Shown piece after piece: positions 1 through 11,589 of a stretch of DNA of 64,000 nt. Location: the NCBI RefSeq assembly GCF_032884065.1, contig NC_088865.1, forward strand, positions 50,882,489 through 50,946,488, given 5' to 3'. The notes under the pieces are model-generated. The model did not search any database. It was not told where the DNA came from and saw only the letters and a program-made list of their open reading frames with translations. Each line of letters begins with the position of its first letter. The first letter of the stretch is position 1. The DNA comes from Artemia franciscana. Taxonomy: Eukaryota > Arthropoda > Branchiopoda > Anostraca > Artemiidae. Both the position numbers and the translations under genes were made by a program.

Positions 1-134
1 ACAAAACTGAATAAATATTACATCATCACAGAACCATTTGCAGCAGTTGAGAAGAAAATTTGAAATCATAATCCAAGAGTTTATAACCAACAGTGACACA
101 TTTTATGTCTACAATAATTAGGTGATGTGTTTTA

Positions 135-285
135 TTAGCTGTACTGTTTATATATTTGTATATACATAGCACTAATCACTTTAAAATATTCATCTGATAA
201 ACCGAACAAAGATAGAACCTTTGCCAAAGATCGTTTATTGGCTGAATCAAATGCTTGCTCATAAACTATAAAACTAAGGACAAAA
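135..285 (-). mobile_element. RTE-like LINE reverse transcriptase fragment
   Basis: On the minus strand this reads as the RT stretch LVLSFIVYEQAFDSANKRS followed by a sequence like SLFGLSDEYFKVISAMY. The same segment occurs in the longer RTE-like copies at 11.6, 23.4 and 55.3 kb (for example FIDYEQVFESVDKRALAKV at 23.4 kb). It includes the F(V/I)DYEQAFD region, which carries the first catalytic aspartate of the RT palm in this family. It is a short fragment abutting a different LINE at about 286. Confidence 0.75.
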
Positions 286-1640
286 AGAGTTCCAGAGCCC
301 CATGACTCACTTTGAGAAGAAGTTACTCTGTAATCTGGTATTGGTTTGTTAGCAGTACAGCTTCATGGTTTGTTCTCTAGTTCTAGTTGACTGGTCAAGT
401 TCAAGCCTATTTTGTAACAAGGACTGAGTGTGCAGCATTTTATATGCTGTGATGACATCCCCATACTTCCATTGATAAGAGAGGGTAGGAATCTGTAACT
501 TCTCCAGGTGAGATGGGTAGTCTAGGCTTTTACAACCTACTCTTGATTTAATTACTCACCTTTGACACCCTCTAGCTTTTTCTTGTTGCCTTTATTTAAT
601 GGGGTTGTCATACACATATCAAATTCCAGTTTGCTTGAACAAGTCCTTTTTATAGCTTTGACATCAGCTTTGTTGACCTACTGCAGAACATTCTTTTTAA
701 AATTCCTAGGGTATGGAGTGCTTTCAAGGCAATTCACTTGAGCATGTTGGTCAAACTTTAATTCATAATCCACAGGTATACCCAGGTCTCTTTCAGCATG
801 GGATGAACCAATCATTTGCCCAACACCATCTATTCCATACATGTGACACTGACTCATCACAATCTTTCTGCCAAAATGAATTTGTCCTGCATTTCTTAAC
901 ATTAAATTCTAATCTCCAGAGTTTGTCTAGGTCTGCTTGTAATAACGCTTGCTCTTCAGCTGTTTTTGTAGGGCTGATGATTTTTGAATCATTGACATAC
1001 AGGCTCATTTTTTTTCATTTTTGACAGATTGTGGGGCATTGTTGATATAGATGTTAAACAATGTTAGACCAAGGATTGTTCCCTGTGGGACTCCACTTTC
1101 TGCTTTAGTTCTATCTGAGTAAAATACCTGACCATTTTGTCCATGCACCTTTATGCTCTGCCTTCTATCTTCCAAGAATGCCATCATCCACTCAATAGCC
1201 TCCTGGTTCACCCTGATTGCAATTAACTTTGCCTATAGTCAACAAAGACATACTTTGTCAAATGCTTCAGCAAAATCTAGGAGAATGAGATCTACTGGCA
1301 TTCCTCTATCTAGAAGCTTGGTGACAAAATTCTAAGCATCAATCGGAATTGTACCAATTGATTGTCCTGATCTAAATCCATGCTGACTCTGTGTAATAAG
1401 ATTGTTGCAGGTGAGGTGTCTGACAATGGCAGTATTTACTATTCCTTCCAGAATTTTCCCAACAATGGATGTAATGCTAATAGGGTGGTAATTTTTTTAG
1501 TCTAATTGGCTGCCATCTATATGGATAGGGGTGATATCAGCATTCCACCAGTCCTGAGGCACTGTATTTTTATCCAAGGACTTTTGGAAAAGTGCTGCAA
1601 GAGGTAAGGCCAATTTTGCATGATGGAAACACACATTCTA
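286..1640 (-). pseudogene. Degenerate non-LTR retrotransposon (LINE) RT, C-terminal half
   Basis: Reading from about 1640 down, the minus strand gives NADITPIHIDGSQLD, GKILEGIVNTAIVRHL, SQHGFRSGQSIGTI, LDFAEAFDKV, SGVPQGTILGLTLFNIYINN and LYVNDSKI. These are successive RT motifs (the YADD box is altered to YVND). It then continues as LEKLQIPTLSYQWKYGDV and VMGLWNSFCP, the usual tail of CR1/Jockey-like ORF2 proteins. Internal stops (for example near 1335 and 1495) and frame changes show it is dead. It lacks the endonuclease and the RT start, consistent with 5' truncation. The clade assignment is only approximate. Confidence 0.8.
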
Positions 1641-2540
1641 TCCAAGGCCAATTCTATCATGGAAAACATATTCAAATATTATAGCTTCAAAGTTGTCCAG
1701 ATCTCTGGGTGTGCTTTGCTGAGTTAAAACCTAGTATCCCAGAAAATTCTCTGATTGCTTTATTTTGCTATTTTCTACCCATACATTTGTTATGGTTGCT
1801 CTGTATGGGCTAGTAGTTTTGTGTCCTGTAATAGAAAAATCCAAAATAAGGCTGTTAAGCTTTTAAACTAAACTGTTAAGCTTTTAAACTTTTTAAGGCT
1901 GTTAGCTTTTAAACTTTTTAAGGCTGTTAAACTTTATTTACACGTAATATTTATGAACTTCACACTAAGAATCAACTTTTTGATATTTCAAAAACAAGAG
2001 ATTACCAAGTTAGTATTTTCATATATAAATTTATTAATAGTATTCTTCCCTCTTCTTTTACAAATTTTTTCTCCATTAATATTGATCTCCATAGGCATGA
2101 TACATGAGGGGCATCAAATTTGGTAAAACCATTTAGAAATATGGTCAGAGCTTCTTTTGTAATTATAAATTTTACCCCCTCTGTATGGGCCATTATTCTA
2201 ATTGAAATTAGAAATTCGACTCGTCTGACATCCTTCAAGGCTCCAGTTAAGATATTTTTCCTTGCAAAAGAATAGTATGTTTGTATGTATCTGTATGTAG
2301 TTTATATGTTTGTATATAGTACTATGTTGAGTAGAGAAGACTGCCACCTGCTGCCAACAAACCCTTTGGGGCTTTCTTAACAGGTGCTGTGTAGTGTTTT
2401 GTATACATTTTTAAAATACATTTTATCTTATCTAATAAAATAAACTGTGTGTAAACAATGAACAAATTTCCTATTTTACAGCCCTTGTCCTGAGGACTGT
2501 GGGGAGGTTGAAATCCCCAAAGACACAACTACTGGGCCTT
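1641..2540. other. No gene seen; short internal repeats
   Basis: I see no coding feature here. Positions about 1850-1935 hold a small degenerate tandem repeat of the phrase ctgttaagcttttaaact. The rest is AT-rich unique-looking sequence, with a short tgtatgt/tgtatct stretch at 2278-2325. Confidence 0.5.
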
Positions 2541-5140
2541 TCAACAAGGCGGAACAAAATAGATTTCTTAAAATTTTGATTGGACATGTTTTCAAAAATG
2601 ATAGGCTTGGGAGGGGGGGGGCTTATTACCCTTCATTAATTATTGACTCTTAAAAAGGGCACTAACACTTTGAACTTCTAATCAAATGAGCTCCATCTAA
2701 TCTAAGACTTATACAAGCACCCCCTCCTTAAAAAACTTACATGCCCTGGGACTGTGAGGCATAACTTACAATTCTTGCCCATGGGCTATGGACAGAACTT
2801 ACAATCCTTGTCCATGGGCTATGGGCATAACTTACAATCCTTGCCCATGGGCTCTTGGGATTGTGTCCGCCCTAAAGACACTATTATATGATTTTTGGAC
2901 AATTGGTGATAAAATATCTATCTTATGATTTCAATTGAATGCATTTTAGGAAAAGAGGATGTCAGGGAGGGGTTTAGTTGCTCTCCATTGTGTTTGACTC
3001 TTAAAATGGAACTAGGACTATACATTTAAAGTTACCACCCCATAGGCCTTATTATATGATCTTCCAATGATTTTTTTTTTTAATAAATGGCTATCTCAAA
3101 ATTTTCATTGTCTACATTTGTGGAAAATACAATGTAAAGGGGGACAACTCCCCACTTTGACCCTCAAAAAAGGAATTAGAGCATATGATTTCCAATCCAA
3201 TGAGCTCCCTCTGGAGATTATACAACCATCCTTTCCATAAAAACCTTATATGTCCTTAAGGGCATAACTTACAACCCTTACACCAAGAGCTCTGGGGGGT
3301 ATTATTCTCAAAGACACAATTTTCAGACCTTTCAACAATGCTGAACAAAATGGCTATTTCAAAATTTTGATTAGATTTGTTTTCAATCGAATGAGCCCTT
3401 TTTGAAGTTTCTACAACAACAAATGGCCATCTCGAAAATTTCTATCAGATGCATTTCAGAAAAATACAAGACATTGGGGGGGGGTGTATTCACCTTCTGA
3501 TCACTGAATCTTAAAAGAGGCACTAGAACTTCTTATTACTAATTCAGTGAGCCCACTCTGAAGTGTATATGATCATCCTTTCTATACAAACCTTATATGC
3601 CCTTAGGGTATAACTTACAACCCTTGCCCAGGGGGCTGTTGGGAGTTTTTCATGCTCAAATACAAAATTTCTGGACCATTCAACTACAAAAGGCTAAAAA
3701 GCTATCTCAAAATTTTGATTGGATTTGTGGACATGAGAGAATTTGTTGGTTGCCCTCCAATCACTTTCAGCTATTAAAAAGAGTGCAACCCACTTCAATT
3801 TCAAATTGAATGAGCCCTTTTTGAAGTTTCTATGACATGTTCTTTGATGCAAAGTGCCCTGGTTTAAGACTGAAAAAAATACATTGTACCCACATTGCTC
3901 TATACTTAGGCAGCACTATTCCACTGCCTACAAAACCTTATATGCACCCAGGGCACAACTTACAGCCCTTGCCGTGAGAGCTGTGGGGGAAAGAGGTGTT
4001 GTGATCCTGAAAATATCATTTCTGGACCTTTCAAATGTTGAACAAAATGGTTATTTCAAAGTTCTAATTGATTTTTTTGGGGAAATGGGATGGGTATTAG
4101 TTGCCCTCTAATCACTGTCAACTGTTAAAAAGAGTACTAGCCATTTCAATTTCCAATTGAATAAGCTCTTTTCAATGTTTCTACAACAACAAATGGCCAT
4201 CTTAAAATTTCTATCAGATGCCTATCAGGAAAATATGAGGTGTGGGGGGAGATATCCACCCACTGATCACTCTCAATCTTAGAAAGGGCAATAGAACTTA
4301 TTATCACCAATCCAATGAGCCCCCTCTGAAGTTTATATGATCACCCTTTCTATATATACCTTATATGCCCCCAGGGCATAACTTAAAACCCTTGCCCTGA
4401 GGGTTGTCATTCTCAAAGACATAATTTCTGGACCTTTCAATTATGTTGAACAAAATGGCTCTCTGAAAATTTTTATTGTATGAGTTTGGGAAATGATGGG
4501 CATGGGAGGAGGGGTTAGTTGGCCTCATCACTTTTGAGTAAGTATCAAAAAGGGCATTATTGCTTTCAATTTCCAATCAAATGAGCTCTTTTGAAGTTTC
4601 TACAACAACAATTGGCCATCTCAAAATTTCTATCAGATGCATATTGGAAAAATATGAAGTGTAGGAGGGAGGGGGGAATTCACCCTCCAATCACTCTGAA
4701 TCTTGAAAAGGGCAATAGAACTTCTGATTACTAATTCAATAAGCCTCTCTATATGATAATCCTTTCTATATACATACCTTACAAACCCCCAGGGCATAAC
4801 TTACAATCCTTGCCCTGAGGGCTCTGGGGGGAGGGGGGTGTCACCCTCAAATGCATACTTTCCAGATCTTTCAACTAAATTAAACAAAATGGCTATCTCA
4901 AAATTTTGATTGGATGTGTTTGGGGAAATAGTGGGCATGGGGGGGCTAGTTGCCCTCAAACTACTTTTGACTATTAAAATGGGCACTAGCCCTTTCAATT
5001 TCCTTTCAAATGAGCCTTTTTTTGACGTTTCTATGACAACAAATAGCCATGTCAAAATTTATATCAGATGCATTTTTAGGAAAATACAAGGTGTGTGTTT
5101 GAGGGGGGGGGTATCCATCCTCTAATCAACTTCTTATTAA
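2541..5140. repeat. Tandem array of a dispersed G-tract repeat (family D)
   Basis: A module recurs through this block. It starts with a phrase like gcataacttacaacccttgc at about 2760, 3264, 3607, 3952, 4375 and 4794. It continues with a hydrophobic-looking 'tttctggacctttcaa' section, a 'caaaatggctatctcaaaat' section, and a run of 7-10 G. Spacing is about 345 bp at first and about 420 bp later, so the array grew from more than one unit length. Related single or partial copies occur at about 18.5, 33.2, 37.0, 46.7 and 53.4 kb. Short ORFs inside it have no conserved frame between units and are not genes. Confidence 0.75.
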
Positions 5141-5204
5141 CAAATAGTGGGTGTGGGAGGTGTGTTAATTGCCCTCTAATCACTTTAAACACTTTGCTGA
5201 CTAA

Positions 5205-5640
5205 CTTGGGTACTTAGGAGTTTGCAAAACTATATACAGGTGGGTTTTAGTAAATCTTGCTTGTTCAATATCCTTCCCTTGTGGTGGCATCACTGCTGGA
5301 TTCAAAAAGTTTGTTGACATGATCTTGTTGCCTCACATGACTATACCATTCTCTCTATTGTTGTGTCTCCTGTGCAGCTCAGCATATAACTTTTGCCTCA
5401 CTTCCTAATCAGCTTTTAAGACATCATTTCTGAATTGCTTAGTCCTTTTTCTTTCAAGGCTTTTGAAAGATGGCCTTTTTAGTTTGAAAATTTAGGAATG
5501 AAAACATGAGGGTATTGAGAGTTAACCAAATGGGTTGATGTAGGGTTAGCAAACCAGCAGATGTTCAAGACATTGACATTCCTTATTCCATATTTAATAG
5601 CCAAGTCAGGTACTGTTACACATACTGAGCATCCCAGGAC
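5205..5640 (-). pseudogene. Unidentified degenerate coding remnant
   Basis: The minus strand holds an unusually long broken reading frame. About 50 open codons (VPDLAIKYGIRNVNVLNICW and onward) are followed by a frame change and a further stretch (ERKRTKQFRNDVLKAD, then EVRQKLYAELHRRHNNREN) with two in-frame stops. The composition is protein-like rather than repeat-like. I do not recognise the family. A transposon gag or pol remnant is the most likely source given the surroundings. Confidence 0.3.
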
Positions 5641-6130
5641 ATAATTTAGTCTCTGGACTTTTTCCTAAAAGTTATATTTTCCTAACCAAACCCCTTTCCA
5701 AGACAGCCAAAAGTAGCTAAATCAGAATTTTACCCCATTATGTACAAAAGTTTCCTATATTCAATTTAGTTGGTCAAATTCATAATATTGTCAAGATTCT
5801 ATGCATACTTGAAATACACAGAGCAGTTGATCATCCATAACAATTCAATTATGTTGTCTAGTGGTGTATTGACAGATAAATACTGGAGACACTTTGTGCT
5901 TCATTTAAGCAGAAGATCTATTTTGCAAGGTTTCACTTTTATACTACACAGGATTTAAAGGTCATTGCCCTCTAGAGCAAGGAGGTAGGCCTACTTCAAA
6001 TTGCCTTCATAGGACATAGGCCTACTTTACTCTGTAGATCTATCCTTGAAAGTCACATTTTCCTAACTTAACCCCTTTCCAAGACAGGGAAAATGGTAAA
6101 TATTTTGCAGTTCATATAGCCTAATTGACT
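5625..6130. repeat. Partial copies of long-TIR foldback family F1
   Basis: Two copies of the right terminal arm of the F1 foldback family lie at about 5625-5755 and 5960-6105. They are recognised by the phrases 'cctaacccctttccaagac' and 'ctgtagatctatcc'. Part of the family's central segment (gcagaagatctattttgcaa) lies between them at about 5908. Complete copies of the family are at 7518-8148 and 59186-59746. Confidence 0.65.
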
Positions 6131-6624
6131 TACCAATAAAGTGAAAATACCAGTCAATACCTTTTTTTTATGTTCTTTACAATATTATAATTGCTTCTAC
6201 CTCAAATTCAAATTTAAGCATTTTATGAGCTCTTAAAATAGGCAAATTTTCCATTAAAGTATGAATTATTGGAAGTTTTTGACAAAATAATGCTACATTT
6301 TCTCATTGCTGTTTTCTTGGTCATTTTCAAGCAAAAGTAGGACATTTATTAAGAATCTAGATACAGGTGTGAAGCCTTTTGTTTTTGGATTTTACAGCCT
6401 GCAATTATCCAGTCAAGTCATTGCCCAATTATTAACTTGATTTCTGTCTAACTTTTTACCCTCTTTGAAGTAATTAGCAATTGTACTTTTATTTTTTTTT
6501 TTTTGTAAAGAGAGTTTGCTTTCCACAGCAAATTAGAATTATCCTTGATATTAGGGTGTTTATCCCCCCCCCCTTTTCAGGATAAAGTACAGCTTTCAAT
6601 GGATCAATTTTGGAAACTATCTCA

Positions 6625-7220
6625 ATGTTTTCACAATAGAAGAACTACCCCCCCCCCAGCACCCATATTGCATTGTTAACCCTAAAATTTCTATTTCAGT
6701 GGGATAAAATAGATTAATCACTGGTTCTAAATTGCTATGAACATAACCTGAGCCTAAAAGTACTTTTGAGGCTTCAGTCTTCTTCCCCCTCATCTGCTAT
6801 AATACTACAGATTAAGGTTAATCTGTATTTTCTGATGTACATGCTTTTTGCCTTTGTTTAGCTACTAAATAAAAAAAGTACTACTTTATATCTTATAAAA
6901 TATTTATATCTTTATAAAACTATCATTTTTCATTAAAATCAATGTTTTCACAATAGAAGAACTACCCCCCCCCCCCAGCACCCATATTGCACTGTTAACC
7001 CTAAAATTTCCATTTCAGTGGGATAAAATAGATTAATCACTGGTTCTAAATTGCTATGAACATAACCTGAGCCTAAAAGTACTTTTGATACTTCAGTCTT
7101 CTCCCCCCCCCCTCATCTGCTATAATACTACAGATTAAAGTTAATCTGTATTTTCTGATGTACATGCTTTTTGCCTTTATTTAGCTACTAAATAAAAAAA
7201 AGTGCTACTTTATATCTGTT
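6625..7220. repeat. Direct tandem duplication, about 320-bp period
   Basis: A segment beginning 'ttcacaatagaagaactacc', followed by a C run, occurs at about 6625-6890 and again at about 6945-7220. The copies differ by few substitutions and by the length of the C run (9 versus 14). A third, more diverged copy of the same element lies at 25745-26010, including the shared downstream piece 'ttcctgtatacttgcctg'. This makes it a dispersed repeat that was locally duplicated. Confidence 0.8.
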
Positions 7221-7299
7221 GTTTTGAAGGTTTTGGGCCCCTCCCCCTGAAAAAAATTCCTGTATACTTGCCTGTATAGACCTATCATGTAGGCAAATT

Positions 7300-7470
7300 T
7301 CAGGGCCCTCTAGAGGGAGAAGGAGTTGAGGTAGGTACTTCAAAATACCTTCCTGAGATAAACCTTAACCTTTAGACCCATCCCTGAAAGTTTTGTTTTC
7401 CTAACCTAACCCCTTTCCAACTCCAAGATAGTCAAAAGTCACTAAACTAGAATTTTACCATATTTTGTCT
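7300..7470. repeat. F1 foldback arm (partial copy)
   Basis: This is the right arm of the F1 family. It contains ctctagagggagaaggagtt, tacttcaaaataccttcctg and cctaacccctttccaac, and ends ctagaattttacca. It is in inverted orientation to the left arm of the complete element starting at 7518, so the two together also form a local palindrome. Confidence 0.7.
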
Positions 7471-7517
7471 AGTACTTTCCAGGCTATAGGCCAATTAGGC
7501 TTACAAGTAAAAATTTT

Positions 7518-8148
7518 GGGTAAAATTCTAGTTAATTGACTTCTTGCTATCTCAGAGAGGGTTTATGTTAGGAAAATGAAACTTTCAGGGATGAATCTAC
7601 AGACTAAGGTATGTCCCAGGAAGGTATTTTGAAGCAAATACCTAAACTCCTTCTCCCTCTAGAGTGCCCTGACCTTTGATGACCTTTAAAAATATGTGTC
7701 TTATAAAAGTGAAACCCTGCAAAATAGATCTTCTGCTTAACTGAAGTACAACAAAATTGTTTTCAGCTTCATAACTTGGCTCAATTCCATTTTATAAGGT
7801 TTTAAAGATATGCTAATACATTTCCTAAATTTTGAAAAAAACATTGATATGGCTCAAAATTCTACTCAAATAATGGGAATTGCATTTTCAGAACTAAAGG
7901 CAGAGAAAAAGCAACTAGTAACTGAAAATTAAGGTAAAATGTTGTATTGTCAAAATTTCAATAGATATAGATTTGTCATGTAGGCAAATTTCAGGGCCCT
8001 CTAGGGGGAGAAGGAGTAGAGGTGGGTACTTCAAAATACCTTCTTGGACCATACTTAAGTCTGTAGATTTATCCCTGAAAGTTTCATTTTTCCTAACCTA
8101 AACCCTTTCTGAGATAGCAAGAAGTCAATTAACTAGAATTTTACCAGA
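7518..8148. mobile_element. Complete F1 foldback element with ~150-bp terminal inverted repeats
   Basis: The element opens with ggtaaaattctagttaattg and closes with the inverse, caattaactagaattttacc. The arms extend about 150-160 bp inward to the 'ctccttctccctctagag' boundary. The centre (about 300 bp) has no ORF and holds phrases shared with the 59.2-kb copy, such as 'agatatgctaatacatttcc'. It looks like a non-autonomous DNA transposon or MITE. I cannot assign the superfamily because no transposase or clear target duplication is visible. Confidence 0.75.
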
Positions 8149-8431
8149 ATTGCATTTTCAGAGCTAAAGGCAGAGAAAAAGCAACTGGTAACTGAAAATT
8201 AAGGTAAAATGTTGTTTTGTCAAAATTTCAATAGGTATTGACCTGACCTGTAAGAAAATTTAAGAGATCTCTAGAGGAAGAAGGAGTAGAGGTGGGTACT
8301 TTAAAACACCTTCCTGGGATATAGGCTAGGCTACTTTAACCTGTAAACCCATCCCTAAAACTTTCATTTTCCTAACCTAACCCCTTTCTGAGATAGCAAG
8401 AAGTCAACAAACTAGAATTTTACCACCATTA
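8149..8431. repeat. Tandem duplication of the F1 element's right half
   Basis: Starting with 'gaattgcattttcagagcta', this segment repeats about 285 bp of the preceding element (from about 7862). It again ends in the right arm 'caaactagaattttacca'. It is a direct duplication of the inner segment plus the right arm, not an independent insertion with two arms. Confidence 0.75.
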
Positions 8432-8940
8432 GGCCTATATCTGGAAAGTGTTGAATGTGGAATACAATTGTACAACTCTTTTGTTATAGCCTAATGTAGG
8501 CTAAAAGGCAGGTGTTCCTTTCTCACATGTATGATCAATGAAGGATATTGAAGGTACTTACTGGATGGTAATCATTTGCACCAGTGATACAGCCAGGCAA
8601 ATATTCAACCTAGGGTTAAGAGATAAGCTTGGCTGGCATATTAACAAAGTAGACTAGGCCTATGACTAGCTTGGTCTTAGCCTAAACATAAATAACTAAA
8701 AAAAAATATTCACCTTGTTCAGGCATTTAATAAGCCAAACATAAATAACAGAATGCCATGAGATAAAACAAACCCAAGCATGAAATTTTTATTCCTAAAA
8801 CATTAATCTGGAAAATTGTTTGTTTAATAAATGCTGATAAATGTAAGGAGTATGTTTTTTGCTTTAACTAATTCTACCAGAATAGATAGCAGTAAAAACA
8901 AAAGCTCAGTCAAATCTTTTTTGCCTTTCGTTTTACGTAT
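8432..8940. other. No recognised feature
   Basis: AT-rich sequence between the repeat cluster and the R3H exon. It would be intronic if the R3H exon has upstream exons. I see no exon here that I can support. Confidence 0.4.
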
Positions 8941-8960
8941 TTTGTTTTTTACATCGTACT

Positions 8961-9249
8961 CAAGAGGCAAAACAAACTACTTCAGCAAGTACTACTTTGG
9001 AAGTAGTACAAAAATTAAAAAAAGACGTTCGAAAATGTTTCAATGATTATATTGATTCTGGTTCAACTAGAAATTTGAAATTTTTGTCCGAGTTTTCATC
9101 TCAAAAAAGAATAGTTATCCATATTGTCGCTAGACAGCTTAAATTACATACCAAGTTTATTGTTTCAGAAAACAACAAAGGGCTTATAGTGAGTCGTACA
9201 GTCAAATCTTTGGCCCCTAAGTCCCTCGTTGATGTTGTGGATTTTTAGA
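8961..9249 (+). CDS. Putative terminal exon encoding an R3H domain
   Basis: About 95 codons are open up to TAG at 9247-9249. The reading includes EVVQKLKKDVRKCFNDYI, then FLSEFSSQKRIVIHIVARQL, KLHTKFIVSENNKGLIVSRT, and a short tail ending DVVDF. The arginine and histidine of RIVIH, three residues apart, followed by an A-x2-L-x-L helix and a basic strand, match the R3H nucleic-acid-binding fold. The phrase is preceded by the usual helix (V-x3-F-x-DYI). A plausible 3' splice site lies at about 8942-8964, a T-rich run ending in AAG, so the exon would start near 8961-8965, but I am not sure of it. AATAAA follows at 9363-9368. The host protein is not identified. The gene would be transcribed toward METTL25. 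A retroposed fragment is the alternative. Confidence 0.5.
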
Positions 9250-9259
9250 AAACGTCAGG

Positions 9260-10180
9260 GTGTGTGCATGATCTTAAGATTCTGGTAATCCCTCCTATGT
9301 CAGATATGTCATTGTGTTTTTTTTCCATTGAATAGGTCGCTGATTTCTATAATGATTTTTCAAATAAAAAGACGCTTTTCTTTCCAGTTTAATAAATTCA
9401 TCAGTTATTTTTTTTCTCTACTGAAATTTGCCTGTTTGGAGTTGCCTGTTTTGGCATTAAGCTGGTAACACTATTTAGTGTATTTTGTTTGACTGTGCAT
9501 CTTCTGCAGGGGATTCCAGTATTCTAAGAAAAAAAATCCAATATTTTAACCATTGATTACCCATCAGACGGAATCGTATTCTTTACATTTTAAAGGAGAA
9601 AATAAACTATTAGCCCCAGTTTGACCATAATAGACACAATAACTGCTCTAAAGACCATCTTTAAGATGGGAAAGAGTCTTCATGTTGTTCCACATACCTC
9701 ACTAAGTAGGATTGAACAAAGTAATATTGACGTAAAAGTATTTGGCTAAAATACAACAGAAATATTAGAGAAACATTCGAAAAATTAAAATTAGTGGTTA
9801 AAACAGCAAAGTAAATAAAAATACTAGCACAAAACCAACATCGGGTGTCCATCATATTAGAAATTTGATGTTTTTTTCTTCAATTTTAGGGCTATGGGCT
9901 TTTCAGTGACAATTATTAAGCCTTATTCTTAATTTTCCATCTTTTCCGAAAATTTGAAAGATTTTTTTGTGGATGAAAGTAAAGAGGGAGATTGAATCTT
10001 AAAACAAAATATAATTATTTCTCTGCAGACTAAGCAAAGGCCGCAAAGAAATAACACCTCTTTGCAGCTTAACCCTTCTATCTAACTAGCAATTCTCAGA
10101 AACGTATTGCTTAGGTGGGTTGCCCAAAAGATTTCAAGCTCGGGAAACTAACGCGACAGAATATCTTCTTTTCTACGACG
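9260..10180. other. No gene seen
   Basis: This is 3'-flanking sequence of the R3H exon with several AATAAA-like hexamers (9363, about 9388). ORFs here are short and show no family signature. Confidence 0.4.
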
Positions 10181-10441
10181 TTAGATAAATCTTCTTGGAG
10201 AAGGAATATCTTCCGTTTTTTCGGATACATCCGTAAAGACGGAGAATATATCCGTCTTTTCTATGACGTTAGATAAATCTTCTTGGATTAGTTGCTTGAG
10301 GCTGTGTTCGAAATGGTATTTTTCAAGATATTCTTGTTGTTTAGTAGAAGCTAAATGTGACGAAGTGCATTCAAAAAAAATGCATTGAATGGATTTATTG
10401 CTGCTTGGCAGTTTGGCAAGGATGCAAGATCCATCTTCCAT
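10181..10441 (-). CDS. Hypothetical ORF, possibly an exon
   Basis: An 86-codon open frame on the minus strand contains STKQQEYLEKYHFEHSLKQL. This resembles the first helix of RIIa/DPY-30-type docking domains, but the second helix that should follow is not visible, so the resemblance may be accidental. The 3' part is built from a direct DNA repeat: ttagataaatcttcttgg at about 10181-10198 and again at about 10270-10287. This explains the recurrence of an EDLSN/PRRF-like coding segment in two frames. No splice sites or neighbouring exons could be tied to it. Confidence 0.25.
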   Translation of the reverse strand: MEDGSCILAKLPSSNKSIQCIFFECTSSHLASTKQQEYLEKYHFEHSLKQLIQEDLSNVIEKTDIFSVFTDVSEKTEDIPSPRRFI

Positions 10442-11580
10442 TCTATATCCTTAGTGAACATTGCTTAGAAATTAACCCTGTGGTGTATTACACATTCTGC
10501 CTTCTTTGTAAACAGGGGTTGAACTGGCTTTTCAGGTTTGGGGATTGGTCTCAGGCTGTCTCTTAGTATGAAGTTTTTGGCAGGAGGATCTGGTTGGCTG
10601 GGTTACCTTTGTAACTGATGCATCAGCCAGATCACTCCTTCTCATTTCTTGGCAGCCAAGAATATGTTGAAACTGAACTATCTTTTCTTGCTGTTAAATC
10701 CTCAGAAAGCTCCATCGAAGAAGAGCCAAACCGTTGTCAAGGACCATCGAATGGATTTGTTGGATTATATCTAGGGCAGATCTTGAATCTGTTCTTGAAT
10801 CTGTTAAAATAACATTATTATTATTTACGGGTTGGCCTGCACAATCGTTTTTAAAGTTTCATTGATGACTATTACCTTAGCAGCAAGAATCAAAGAGCCA
10901 TATGGCTGCTATCTCAGCTCTGTCATTTCTAACAGAGTCATCTTGATTTCAACAGAGCGTCAAGGTTTCAAGGTTGTTTGAAAATCCTTTGCATTTCGGA
11001 CTGGAACGATGATTTCTTGTCTTCTAAAAGCAGTAGGAATATTGGGAAAGGGATCATTTCTCATGGTGGTATTTTCTGCTTACTCACATTATCAGTTTAT
11101 GAAATCTGGATTAAAATTATCCAAAAATTTCCTCCAGTAATGCATCAGCTTGCTCTTGAGAAAAAACAGGGAAAAAACAAACAAAAAAACAACAAAATCA
11201 ATGAACTTTTGGACTTTACCCGTTGATAAGTCCAAGCATTAGGCAGAGGATGGGGTATCTAGGATGCATTTTTTCTGGCGAAATCTTGTAAATAATAATT
11301 TTCTCATTGGAACGAACTAAGAACTTTGTTATTACAGAGTTTAGTTAGAAAAGAATCGTATAATAAAATCACCAAAAGTAAAAGAATCATTATAGTAATA
11401 AACTTCTATAATCTTTCTTTTTGGCTTGCAAAAAGTCTGTAAAGCGACCAGCTTGTCTCTTGAATGTCTACCGTCCCTTCCAACCATAAAAGTTAGCAAA
11501 ACCTTTAGGTGCAAATGGGGCGAAAATTTAAAATAGAAATTACAATCAAGTTAAAAACAGCCCAACTCGAAAATAAAAAA
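10442..11580. other. No gene recognised
   Basis: Several 60-85 codon ORFs lie here on the plus strand, without any recognisable motif or codon pattern. Some minus-strand phrases near 10830-10960 look protein-like but are broken by stops. They may be an old LINE fragment, though I cannot support a family. Confidence 0.35.
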
Positions 11581-11589
11581 AACAGAATT

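Noticed and set aside
10357..11226. Series of plus-strand ORFs of 64-82 codons
   Set aside because: No motif, no Kozak or splice context, and composition matches surrounding non-coding DNA.
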